A stretch of 47,363 nucleotides of DNA from a virus: positions 1 through 47,363 of the IMG/VR virus record IMGVR_UViG_3300028610_001120; one strand, written 5' to 3'. Positions 39,875 to 47,360 of this stretch are shown piece after piece. Every line of letters begins with the position of its first letter. The first letter of the stretch is position 1. The position numbers and the translations under genes were made by a program. The notes under the pieces were generated by a model. It ran no database searches. It saw only the letters and a list, made by a program, of their open reading frames with translations, and was not told where the DNA came from.

Positions 39875-39948
39875 TTTCCCTACGATTCGGTTGTAGTAGC
39901 GCACACTTGAGTGTTCCGCAAGGGGTTTTGGAAGACGCCGACCTGTTT

Positions 39949-40035
39949 TTAGCCGCAGCGCACAGCCAGATAGGTGAGCATGATGAGGGCCCCGATGGCG
40001 GCGCCTACCAAGGCGACTGCGAAATAGTGGCTCAC
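39949..40035 (-). CDS. 28-residue membrane peptide
   Basis: GTG 40035 overlaps the stop of the gene above (GTGA). VSHYFAVALVGAAIGALIML, then TYLAVRCG: one membrane helix with a Cys near the end. Last gene of the envelope operon. Confidence 0.45.
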   Translation of the reverse strand: MSHYFAVALVGAAIGALIMLTYLAVRCG

Positions 40036-40130
40036 TTGCGCGCCCTTCTCTGGCGGTCCTCGCGCTCGAGCAGCCAGATCATCCAGCAAACCCAGACGCC
40101 CCAGAGAAAGCCGGCCCAGAATTCGCTCAC
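40032..40130 (-). CDS. 32-residue membrane peptide
   Basis: GTG 40130 with GAGG upstream. VSEFWAGFLWGVWVCWMIWL, then LEREDRQRRARK: a Trp-rich helix and a strongly basic tail, the shape of small holin- or toxin-like peptides and of inhibitor peptides. Role unknown. Confidence 0.5.
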   Translation of the reverse strand: MSEFWAGFLWGVWVCWMIWLLEREDRQRRARK

Positions 40131-40140
40131 TTGCGCCTCA

Positions 40141-40494
40141 TCAATCCAACTCGCCCATCCGCGCGTACCGGAGCATGTCTGCGGCGAGATCATCCATCCG
40201 CTCCTTGCGTGGCGCGTGCCAGCAGGGCCAGGCCGCATGACAGGTGCCGCATGTGCGGTTCTGTTGTTCTCGGTGGCCATCGCGGCGTGAATAGGAAACC
40301 TTCTGCCCCGCCACGATTTGGACCGGGGGGTCGAAATCCACCCGGACGTCGCCGGCCTCGTAGGAGTGCAGCAACCCCCCGAACCGCCCCTGCCGGCCCA
40401 GGCGGACATCACCGCCGCCCTTGGCCGCGGCCATCCCGCCCACGGCAGCGATCAGCGCGGGGCCCAGGAACTTCAGGAAATCACGGCGCTTCAT
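40141..40494 (-). CDS. Tat-signal protein with Cys-x2-Cys-His
   Basis: 117 residues from ATG 40494, inside the end of the previous gene. MKRRDFLKFLGPALIAAVGG has twin arginines and the FLK consensus of Tat signals, then an Ala-rich h-region to about residue 25. The mature part contains NRTCGTCHAAWPCWHAP. C-x2-CH is a haem c or metal-binding motif, and Tat substrates often carry cofactors. No other part looks like a cytochrome. A secreted metalloprotein is the cautious call. Confidence 0.6.
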   Translation of the reverse strand: MKRRDFLKFLGPALIAAVGGMAAAKGGGDVRLGRQGRFGGLLHSYEAGDVRVDFDPPVQIVAGQKVSYSRRDGHREQQNRTCGTCHAAWPCWHAPRKERMDDLAADMLRYARMGELD

Positions 40495-40741
40495 AGAACG
40501 GCATCCATATCCAGCTCGGCTCCACTTCGCCACCCTTGACTATTTCGCTCAGCCACGTGGTGCCCGGCTCCGGCGTTGAGCAGTATACGTAGCCGGCGTC
40601 GTCGACGACCCCTACGTCCCATCCGCTGATTCTGGTCCACACCGGCTTACTGCGGGTCGCCGCCTTTATCCCCAACGCCCCCGCCACCGCCGCAATCGGC
40701 GCCATCCCGAGGAGCTTCAAGAAGCCGCGGCGTTCGATCAC
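40481..40741 (-). CDS. Tat-signal protein
   Basis: 86 residues from GTG 40741. The start VIERRGFLKLLGMAPIAAVA has the twin arginines and FLK of a Tat signal; the h-region runs to about residue 25. The mature part is short (WTRISGWDVGVVDDAGYVYC, ending IWMPFYEAP), beta-like, with one Cys. It overlaps the second Tat gene by 14 bases, so both are made together and share signal ancestry. Confidence 0.6.
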   Translation of the reverse strand: MIERRGFLKLLGMAPIAAVAGALGIKAATRSKPVWTRISGWDVGVVDDAGYVYCSTPEPGTTWLSEIVKGGEVEPSWIWMPFYEAP

Positions 40742-40748
40742 GGCGCCC

Positions 40749-40946
40749 TCAATCGAAACTCACGCATTGTCCCCGCGGCCCCGGATTCATGCAGATGCAG
40801 GCCGAGTTGGAGCACGCGGCGGTGCTGTAGCAGACGGTGGGCAGGCAACTTGTGACCCCCTCGCAGTGCGCGGGTGACGTGCTGGCGGCGAAGTGGATAG
40901 CTGCGAAGGCGATGAACGCCAACGTGCCGATGATCGTGGTTCTCAT
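40749..40946 (-). CDS. Small exported cysteine-rich protein
   Basis: 65 residues, ATG after AGGAGG. Signal MRTTIIGTLAFIAFAAIHFA, with cleavage near STSPAH. The mature part of about 37 residues has eight cysteines (CEGVTSCLPTVC, then ACSNSACICM and GQC), a density seen in disulfide-stabilised miniproteins. First gene of the envelope operon. Confidence 0.6.
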   Translation of the reverse strand: MRTTIIGTLAFIAFAAIHFAASTSPAHCEGVTSCLPTVCYSTAACSNSACICMNPGPRGQCVSFD

Positions 40947-41136
40947 GGGGTTTCCTCCTAGCGGGATGTTGGAGGTCGCCGGGGTATCCCCCTTAGCGTG
41001 ATTCCGGCGGCGCGCCCGCGCTTATCTGGGACTGTTCGCGGATTACGCCTAGACACAGAATAGACCGTACCCAGCGGCCCCGTGTCTTCCATTCGGCTAC
41101 TGTTCCGCCCCGCACGCCGCGACCTCCAACACCCCG

Positions 41137-41164
41137 TCCATAGCACGCTCACCGCGGCTGTCAA
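41137..41164 (-). promoter_or_regulatory. Promoter of the envelope operon
   Basis: On the minus strand TTGACA (41164-41159), 16 bases, then TGC-TATGGA (-10 at 41142-41137). The -35 is the left arm of the palindrome at 41159-41178. Confidence 0.6.
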
Positions 41165-41178
41165 TACGTGTATTGACA
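41159..41178. promoter_or_regulatory. Perfect 20-base palindromic operator
   Basis: TGTCAATAC-gt-GTATTGACA. Each arm contains a consensus -35 (TTGACA) pointing outwards, so a dimeric repressor here would close the envelope operon and a rightward promoter together. The rightward -10 is weak (TAAATC at 41194, 15-base spacing). Confidence 0.65.
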
Positions 41179-41253
41179 CGCCGACAGAGTGGGTAAATCT
41201 TTTCCCACCTTGGATCCGATTACCCAAAAGAGACAATTATTTTCCCACAGGGG

Positions 41254-41281
41254 TTGACGACCCCACACAGCACGGTATCTA
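41254..41281 (+). promoter_or_regulatory. Second rightward promoter candidate of the late operon
   Basis: TTGACG, 16 bases, TATCTA, about 40 bases before the first late gene. Moderate -35, weak -10. Confidence 0.35.
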
Positions 41282-41323
41282 CTCAGGAACCTGCCTATTT
41301 TTTAGGCACAGGGGGACAATCTC

Positions 41324-41584
41324 ATGGCGATCCGCCTTCTCGAGAAGTCCAGACAAGCACACGCAGATGCCATCGAGGCGCCGGAGGTCTTCTGGCAGCA
41401 CACCTCGGGGGGTAACGACTCGCTCGACTTCGCGGAGCAGACCATCCGTGACGGGAACCTTTCCCCGAAAGAGCTTCACCGCGCCCGGCTGCGGCTGCCA
41501 CCCGTCGGCCCCGGAACCACTGGCCAGCGGGTCAAGATGATCGACAGACTTCTAAAGAGCCTCGAGCGAGAGGCCGGACACTAA
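41324..41584 (+). CDS. First late-operon protein, function unknown
   Basis: 86 residues, ATG after AGGGGGA. Helical, charged (FWQHTSGGNDSLDFAEQTIR, SPKELHRARLRLP). The place two genes before the large terminase is where a small subunit is common, but no HTH is seen. Confidence 0.5.
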   Translation: MAIRLLEKSRQAHADAIEAPEVFWQHTSGGNDSLDFAEQTIRDGNLSPKELHRARLRLPPVGPGTTGQRVKMIDRLLKSLEREAGH

Positions 41585-41597
41585 GGGAGGGCCTGAT

Positions 41598-41987
41598 TTG
41601 GCCGCCAGGATTACCACCACAACGGACGACCAGTACATCCAGCCGCGCGGGTACGTTCTTTCCAATGCCGGGCCGACCACGGGCCCATTTGTATCGACGG
41701 ACACCGTGCAGGCCGGGCCCGCAGGCGCCGGCAAGGTCGTGCTTCCCACGGCGAACCTGACCCTCACGATGATTCCGGTCAACGCAATCACTTCGGGAGA
41801 CACGCTCGTAACCCGCCTTCCCAGCCTGGTAGCGGTGGCGTGGCAGTCGGACGACGTGTCGCATGACGAGGCGTCAGTCTGGGTGAGCGACATCGCCACC
41901 GGGACCGTGGAGTTCGTCAACGGCCAAGCGGCTGCCGAAGGCACCCTCTGGTGCCTACACGGGTCTGGACACACAGAAGGCCCCTAG
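41598..41987 (+). CDS. Beta-rich protein, possibly structural
   Basis: 129 residues, TTG start after GGGAGG. Thr/Val/Gly-rich with repeated short strands (QAGPAGAGKVVLPTANLTLT). It may be a small decoration or assembly protein. The next gene follows after 3 bases. Confidence 0.48.
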   Translation: MAARITTTTDDQYIQPRGYVLSNAGPTTGPFVSTDTVQAGPAGAGKVVLPTANLTLTMIPVNAITSGDTLVTRLPSLVAVAWQSDDVSHDEASVWVSDIATGTVEFVNGQAAAEGTLWCLHGSGHTEGP

Positions 41988-41990
41988 CCG

Positions 41991-43493
41991 TTGCCCATCC
42001 TCGGTGAAATCCCCGCAACCCCCATCCTCCCGAAGCCCGCGGTCTTCGAGGCGATGGGGTACGAGATGTTCGCCGACGAGGTGAAGGCGTTTCACGAGTC
42101 CGAGGCGCACACCCGGATCGTCGCGGCGCCCGCGCGCTCAGGCAAGAGCTACTCGGCGGCCCCTGAGGTCGTCCACCGCGCGATGCCGCACCGCCCGCTG
42201 GTGAGTTCGCTGCAATGGCTGATCGGGACCACCTTCGAGACGAACAAGGAGTGGTCCTACGTCTGGGAGAAACTCATCGACGAGCGCGAGCGGTGGACGA
42301 TGGGGGGTAAGACCCTCAACATCGAGAAGGCCCAGAACAACCCGCAGAACGGCAACATGCTCATCGTGATCGACTGGGGCAGAGGCCCATACGGCCGCGC
42401 GAAGGCGATCATTGAGGGCAAGTCGTCCACGAATGAGAAGGCCCTACAGGGCGAGCACGTCACCCAGTGGGTGCAGTCTGAGGCCGCAGACCACGACCGC
42501 CGGGTCTGGGAGAAGTACGGCGCCCAGCGCTCGACGTGGGCCATCTTCCCGACCACCCCGAAGCCGGGCGCCGAGTGGCTGCGCGATCTGGTCGAGATGG
42601 GGGAGAAAGACCCCAGCCTGTCAATCGACTCGTTCACCTACCCGCCGCACGCCAACCCGCTCTACGACCACGCGCTGTTCGTGCGCGAGAAGAAAAAGGC
42701 CGCCAACCGCAGCCCCACGGGTCGCGCCGAAGACGACCCCTACTTCGCCGAGCAGTTCTTGGGCCACTGGGTCTACTACACCGGCATGGTGCTCCCGTTT
42801 GGCGCGCAAAACCGCGTCCAGATGGACGACGCTTGGCTCGAAAGCTGCCAAATCTACATCTCGTGCGACTACGGCTACTCCGACGCCTGCGTGGCGCTGT
42901 TCTGGGCGCTCATGCCGTCGGGCGCCTTTCTCCTCTACGATGAAATCTACAGCCGCAAGATGCTGACCCACGAGTTCGTCGAGCAGATCGCGAAGAAGCT
43001 CGAGGGCCACGAGAGCCAACTTGTCTACGCCACAGGCGACCCGAAACAGCCGCAGGTAGCCGACTACATGAACCGCTACGGCTTGAACGTCATCGACGTC
43101 GACAAGAAGGCGCAGGCCGACCGCGCTGTGGGCCACCGCCGGCTCGTGGACCTGATGAGCGTCGATCCCGGCACCAACCACCCGATGCTCTTTGTCGCCG
43201 AGGACCGCTGCCCCAAGACCGTCACCGAGTGGAAGCACCTACGCTACCGCGAGAAGATGTCCGACGAGTACGGCGCGTCGGCGTTTGACGCGAAGTGCGA
43301 CGACCACGCCTACGACGCGGCGCGGTACTTCGCGATGACGCGCCCGACGACCGCCCGTGAGGCTCCCGGGCGCGACTGGCTCGCCGAGGCGCAACGCACC
43401 AAGCGGGCCGAGCGCGGCGTCACCTACGCCGGCACGCGCGGCATGGGCCGCTGGCACCGCTCCCGGCCATCGACCATCGCGAGGGCCATGTGA
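41991..43493 (+). CDS. terL: Terminase large subunit
   Basis: 500 residues from TTG 41991 (next ATG 42053 would cut the N-terminus). Walker A: VAAPARSGKSYSA (residues 45-57). Walker-B-like VTQWVQSEAAD, and the coupling motif IFPTTPKP. The RuvC-like nuclease domain has ISCDYGYSDACVALFW (Asp near 293), ATGDPKQP, and DDHAYDAARYF (Asp near 438). It cuts and pumps DNA into the prohead through the portal encoded next. Length and domain order are normal. Confidence 0.9.
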   Translation: MPILGEIPATPILPKPAVFEAMGYEMFADEVKAFHESEAHTRIVAAPARSGKSYSAAPEVVHRAMPHRPLVSSLQWLIGTTFETNKEWSYVWEKLIDERERWTMGGKTLNIEKAQNNPQNGNMLIVIDWGRGPYGRAKAIIEGKSSTNEKALQGEHVTQWVQSEAADHDRRVWEKYGAQRSTWAIFPTTPKPGAEWLRDLVEMGEKDPSLSIDSFTYPPHANPLYDHALFVREKKKAANRSPTGRAEDDPYFAEQFLGHWVYYTGMVLPFGAQNRVQMDDAWLESCQIYISCDYGYSDACVALFWALMPSGAFLLYDEIYSRKMLTHEFVEQIAKKLEGHESQLVYATGDPKQPQVADYMNRYGLNVIDVDKKAQADRAVGHRRLVDLMSVDPGTNHPMLFVAEDRCPKTVTEWKHLRYREKMSDEYGASAFDAKCDDHAYDAARYFAMTRPTTAREAPGRDWLAEAQRTKRAERGVTYAGTRGMGRWHRSRPSTIARAM

Positions 43494-43521
43494 CGTTCTC
43501 TGGCTTCAAGGGTGTCTGCCT

Positions 43522-45336
43522 GTGACGCTCTCCAAAGCCCAATACAAGCTCTGGCAAGACCGCCTCCGCTTCGCCAAGGGCGTGTGGACGGACAAGGGTT
43601 TGATCGGCGATGGCGAGTCGACCATGCGCCTGCTGATCGAGTTGAACCGCGGCGACCAGTGGAGGCGCGCGGGGAAGGTGTTTGGCCCCGCATTGCGGGA
43701 AGAGTTCTACGCCACCGCAAACCGGGTCTTTCCGATCGCCAACTCGATCAAGGGCGACGTCGCCGCGCGCAACCCGCGCGTGCAGATGTTCCCGAACCAG
43801 CCCGAAGCCACAAGGATGGCCGCGCCGGTCGAGCACCTCATCAACTACGACATTCGAGAGCTGAACTTCAAGCGACAGACCAACCGCGCGCTCGACCACC
43901 ACCTCTTCGGGCCGTTTGGCATCGTCCGGCACGGGTTCACGCCATCAGCAGAGTTTGAGACAGAGGGCAGCGAAAAGACCCGCCCGCGCAGGATGCAGAC
44001 CTATCGGCCCGCGAAGCCTGACCGGCCGTGGATCAAGGCCGTGGAGCCGTGGAACGTGCTGATAGACCCGACGCAAAGTTCGTTCCACGTTGACGACGGC
44101 ATGTGGTGGGTGGCCTTCCGCGACATCATGTGGCTGGAAGACATCAAAGACAATCCGAACATGATTACGCGGGAAAACCTCGGCGAGTACGCGGGCAACG
44201 TCAAGCCCGACTGGGTGCCAAAGACCGAGGAGTTCGACAACAACGTCGACCCCGACAAGGAGAACTACGTCGAGGTCTACACGGTCTTCGAGTCGCGCGA
44301 GCGAACGTGGTTTCAGATCACGCTGGACGGGCTCGATAAGACATTGCGCGAACAGGACGACTGGCCGATCGACTGGGAGACGCTGCCGGTTTCCATCTTC
44401 CAAGCCAACGAGCAGATGGACACGCCGTTTTCAATGGCGATCATGGATGAGATCGCGCCGCTTCAACTTGAGATGAACCGGCTGCGGACGATGATGGGGC
44501 AGTTGGTGTTCCGGCTGATCCAGACGGTTGGCGTCAACAAGAACAAGATCGACGCGAACGAACTGACCAAACTCGAAACCGCAGAGATCCACGAACTGAT
44601 CCAATTCAACGTCGACCCTAAGGACGCCCTCGCGATTGTGAGTTCCGGCACCTTCCCGGGCCAAGAACTGCTCCAATTCCACGCGCTGCTCGACGAAGAC
44701 ATGCGCCAAGTCTCCGGCCAGGGCAAGATGGGTCGCGCCGAGCGGATCAACGTTGAGTCGGCAACCGAGGCTGCCAACGTGCAGCGCGGCCAAGACGTGA
44801 ACACCGCCCGGATCGCCGACGCCTACGAGGACTTCAGCGGGGACGTCATCCGGCTCTACATGCAGGGCCGGCGCGCGACGATGGAAGAGACGGGCGACGA
44901 GTTGGTCCGCATCGTGGGCGCGATTGACGCCGACGGGATGCAGCAGTGGGGCAGGGTGACTCCGGGGGATCTCCACGGCGACTACGAGCTCCAGGTGGTT
45001 CACGGCAGCACGCGCAAGCGCGACAAGGCCGCTGAGGCGCAGGCCGCCGCAGCGCACCTTCAGGTAGCAGCCTCGATGCCCCAGCAGTTCAAGGTCGACG
45101 TGGCCGCGCGGGACTACCTCTTGGCGCTTGGCAAGTCGCCCGAGCAGCACTTGACCAAGCAGTCGCTTGTCGCTGCCGCGGTGATGACGCTCGACGCGAT
45201 TCGCCGCGACGCCGCGAGTGGCGAGGCCGGCGAAGAGGGCGCGGCCAACCAGGGCTTCGATGCCAACGCCGCCACGCTGGTCGGCGCAACGCCAGATCAA
45301 GCACCCACGGGCACCAACGGCGCGGGAGGCGCGTAA
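43522..45336 (+). CDS. Portal protein
   Basis: 604 residues. GTG 43522 is used because upstream codons lie inside the terminase gene. VEPWNVLIDPTQSSFHVDDG, ETLPVSIFQANEQMDTPFSM, then a long helix with LQLEMNRLRTMMGQLVFRL and a Gln/Ala-rich end match podovirus portal proteins of the P22-like size class. It forms the dodecameric DNA gate. Order after TerL supports this. Confidence 0.85.
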   Translation: MTLSKAQYKLWQDRLRFAKGVWTDKGLIGDGESTMRLLIELNRGDQWRRAGKVFGPALREEFYATANRVFPIANSIKGDVAARNPRVQMFPNQPEATRMAAPVEHLINYDIRELNFKRQTNRALDHHLFGPFGIVRHGFTPSAEFETEGSEKTRPRRMQTYRPAKPDRPWIKAVEPWNVLIDPTQSSFHVDDGMWWVAFRDIMWLEDIKDNPNMITRENLGEYAGNVKPDWVPKTEEFDNNVDPDKENYVEVYTVFESRERTWFQITLDGLDKTLREQDDWPIDWETLPVSIFQANEQMDTPFSMAIMDEIAPLQLEMNRLRTMMGQLVFRLIQTVGVNKNKIDANELTKLETAEIHELIQFNVDPKDALAIVSSGTFPGQELLQFHALLDEDMRQVSGQGKMGRAERINVESATEAANVQRGQDVNTARIADAYEDFSGDVIRLYMQGRRATMEETGDELVRIVGAIDADGMQQWGRVTPGDLHGDYELQVVHGSTRKRDKAAEAQAAAAHLQVAASMPQQFKVDVAARDYLLALGKSPEQHLTKQSLVAAAVMTLDAIRRDAASGEAGEEGAANQGFDANAATLVGATPDQAPTGTNGAGGA

Positions 45337-45689
45337 TGGCCCACCAAATCCGAGACCTCTACTGCGTCGACTGCGACGAGCCGGTCTTCGGCGTGGCGTG
45401 TGCGTACCGAGAGTACCCCGACTGCGCGAGCTGCGGCGGCGAGATGCGCGTGAATTGGGAGGGCGGCCACGCGCCGTCGACCGACGTGTACGGCAGCGAG
45501 CAGTACAGCGACGCGAGCGGGCTGAGCCACTCATCGACCCGCGAGAAAGAGGCGCACATGGCCGACTGGGGGTATCACCCGGCGGGCGACCCCGTGGGCG
45601 GCGCGCGGATCGAACACAAGCTCAACGGAACCGGGTTCAGCTTCCCGGGGCAGGTGAGTAGGAGGACCGTCAATGAGGGGCGTGCCTAG
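45336..45689 (+). CDS. Zinc-ribbon protein between portal and scaffold
   Basis: 117 residues, ATG sharing TAATG with the portal stop. CVDCDEPVF near 10 and CASCGGEM near 30 form a ribbon similar to the FmdB style. The remainder is His/Gly/Ser-rich. Possibly an assembly factor; family not certain. Confidence 0.55.
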   Translation: MAHQIRDLYCVDCDEPVFGVACAYREYPDCASCGGEMRVNWEGGHAPSTDVYGSEQYSDASGLSHSSTREKEAHMADWGYHPAGDPVGGARIEHKLNGTGFSFPGQVSRRTVNEGRA

Positions 45690-45840
45690 CGTCAGCGACA
45701 TACAGCCGTGGTTGGGCCACGTGATTGCCGACCACCTGATCCACAGCGAACCCGAGCCCGAGTCGAGGGACGACAATGAATGGTATGAGCCCGAGTATGG
45801 GCAAGAAGTGGAACTGACAGAGATTTTTCGCGAACGGTAG
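45673..45840 (+). CDS. Small acidic protein
   Basis: 55 residues, ATG after AGGAGG. MRGVPSVSDIQPWLGHVIAD, then many Glu/Asp. It overlaps the previous gene by 17 bases. Not recognised. Confidence 0.45.
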   Translation: MRGVPSVSDIQPWLGHVIADHLIHSEPEPESRDDNEWYEPEYGQEVELTEIFRER

Positions 45841-45860
45841 TTCGCTGAACACATATCGAC

Positions 45861-45957
45861 CGCCCCGCCGATCACGGGGCGCGATCGGGAAAAGAAGCTT
45901 TCGGAAGCGGCTTCTTGGAGCGTGGGTTTCGATCCGCGAATCCGAGGGTCGCTTTTT
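45861..45957 (+). terminator. Three hairpins ending in a U-rich tract, upstream of the scaffold gene
   Basis: CGCCCCG-n7-CGGGGCG (45861-45881), AAGAAGC-n11-GCTTCTT (45892-45916), CGATCC-n10-GGGTCG (45930-45951) followed by CTTTTTCTTTT. The last has the form of an intrinsic terminator inside the head operon, so read-through or an internal promoter is needed to make scaffold and capsid. Confidence 0.5.
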
Positions 45958-45992
45958 CTTTTCCCGTCACTTCAACGGCGAGGGAGACAACC

Positions 45993-46865
45993 TTGACGGC
46001 AACAGCACCGACCGACCCGGCAGGAGCGGGGGGCGCCCCGGCTTCAACGGAAACAGCAACACCGACACCTTCGGCACCCCCGGAGGCTGACTTCATACAA
46101 CGCGCACAAACAGATCCGAAGTGGGCATCGGAACAAGTCACAGCGTTCCAGTCCCGAGCGGACAGCGCGGAGGCAGCAAACAAGAAGCTCGTCGACCAGT
46201 ACGAACCCATGCAAGCACTCGTAGACGAGTTCGACGCCAAGACGATCAAGGCGGTATTTGAAAACTACCGCTCGCTTCGTAACAGCGAGGGACTCGGAGA
46301 GATGATTGTGGCATACGAGAACACCGGCCAGCTTCCCGCACGCAAGGGGAGCGCACCCGCAGGGAACGATGACGAAGACGAGTACCAAACCCCCGAGGAG
46401 CGGACGATAGCGGAGCTGACGGCGCGGCTTTCACAAGTCGAGTCCAGCACGAACGCCAACACTCTGGCTTCCGGGAAAGAGACGATGGTGAAGCACATGG
46501 ACAGGGTTCTTCTGGAACACGGTTTTGTTCCAGAGGACGTGGAGCAACTGCGAGCCACGATTACAACGCAAATCGACTCCTGGGCGCTGCAAGGCGACAA
46601 GGGGTTGACTGCGCTGAAGTCGCTCGGGGGCCCCAACGGGTACAGCACCGTTAAGGGGATCCTGCTCAGTGGCGCCTCCCCGGAAGCCTTCCAACGTGCC
46701 GCCGAAAATCTCGCCCTCCGCAGACAAAAAGGACTCTCAAATCTCGCGACGGACGATCCGTCGAGGGTGCTGAGTACAGGGCAGGAGGCTCCGAAGGAGT
46801 TCGCGGACTACAAGGCAGCCGCAAAGTATTTCGCGGCGCACCCAGAGCAGAACACTTCGGTCTAA
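45993..46865 (+). CDS. Scaffold-like protein
   Basis: 290 residues from TTG 45993, after GAGGGAG; longer frames reach into the hairpins. N-terminal Thr/Pro/Ala tail, then charged coiled coil (SRADSAEAANKKLVDQYEPM), acidic middle (AGNDDEDEYQTPEERTIAEL) and a C-terminal helical region. Place before the capsid gene and the composition fit a scaffolding protein that shapes the prohead and leaves it. Confidence 0.65.
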   Translation: MTATAPTDPAGAGGAPASTETATPTPSAPPEADFIQRAQTDPKWASEQVTAFQSRADSAEAANKKLVDQYEPMQALVDEFDAKTIKAVFENYRSLRNSEGLGEMIVAYENTGQLPARKGSAPAGNDDEDEYQTPEERTIAELTARLSQVESSTNANTLASGKETMVKHMDRVLLEHGFVPEDVEQLRATITTQIDSWALQGDKGLTALKSLGGPNGYSTVKGILLSGASPEAFQRAAENLALRRQKGLSNLATDDPSRVLSTGQEAPKEFADYKAAAKYFAAHPEQNTSV

Positions 46866-46899
46866 CTCCTCCCCGTAATTTCGTTTCGGAGGAACCATC

Positions 46900-47279
46900 A
46901 TGGGCATTGCCCAACAGACCATGACCCAGACAGACCTGCGGATCTACGCCGCGACGCGCGACCACGTGCTCAAGACGGTGCGCGACCACGTTTTCAGCCA
47001 CGACCCGCTGACCGCCATCATGCTGGGCAGGGATCTCGGCAGTTTCGGCGGCGTGAAGATGCGCGGCGCCGGCAAGTCGACCCAGGTGGGTGGCGCGTCT
47101 GTGAAGATTCGCGCACGACTCGGGAAGCACACCGGATTCCAGTGGATGGCCGGACCATTCGCCCAACATTCGGTGTCGCCGGATGACAACCTTCGCCTCC
47201 TGCAAGCCAACTGGATTCACGCCAGTGGCGCGCTGGTCCTTTCGGACTACGACCGGGGCGTCAATAGGGGCGAAGAGGC
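46900..47279 (+). CDS. Major capsid protein, N-terminal part (3' end missing)
   Basis: ATG 46900 after CGGAGGAACC. Residues 1-126: helical start (TQTDLRIYAATRDHVLKTV), then GGVKMRGAGKSTQVGGASVK and NWIHASGALVLSDYDRGVN RGEE, which is the pattern of HK97-fold podovirus capsid proteins (a GG-loop, then a strand with SxxD). The frame runs into the foldback at 47280 and must be considered broken there; the C-terminal part is at 1-566. Confidence 0.72.
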
Positions 47280-47360
47280 GATGATTGATTTCGTTGCCTC
47301 TTCGCCCCTATTGACGCCCCGGTCGTAGTCCGAAAGGACCAGCGCGCCACTGGCGTGAAT
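47215..47360. repeat. Perfect 65-base inverted repeat at the window end (likely artefact)
   Basis: 47215-47279 is the exact reverse complement of 47296-47360, with a 16-base loop. It lies within the capsid coding region and destroys it, so a chimeric read or an assembler turn-back is much more likely than a biological hairpin end. Confidence 0.85.

Larger units (their letters stand above)
39543..39948. other. Gene-free stretch with a terminator and RNA stems
   Basis: No supported gene on either strand over about 400 bases. It holds the hairpin at 39713 and the alternating stems at 39796-39874. Confidence 0.5.
40947..41323. other. Divergent intergenic region
   Basis: No gene on either strand. 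It contains the palindrome and promoters at 41137-41281 and a small TGCCTA-ttttt-TAGGCA hairpin just before the 41324 gene. The leftward leader would be about 185 bases long. Confidence 0.6.

Noticed and set aside
39811-40290. 159-residue plus-strand frame
   Set aside because: It runs antisense to four overlapping minus-strand genes with ribosome sites and signal motifs and has no ribosome site of its own.
43357-43521. N-terminal extension of the portal frame
   Set aside because: It lies within the terminase gene in another frame; portal-like sequence starts only after GTG 43522.
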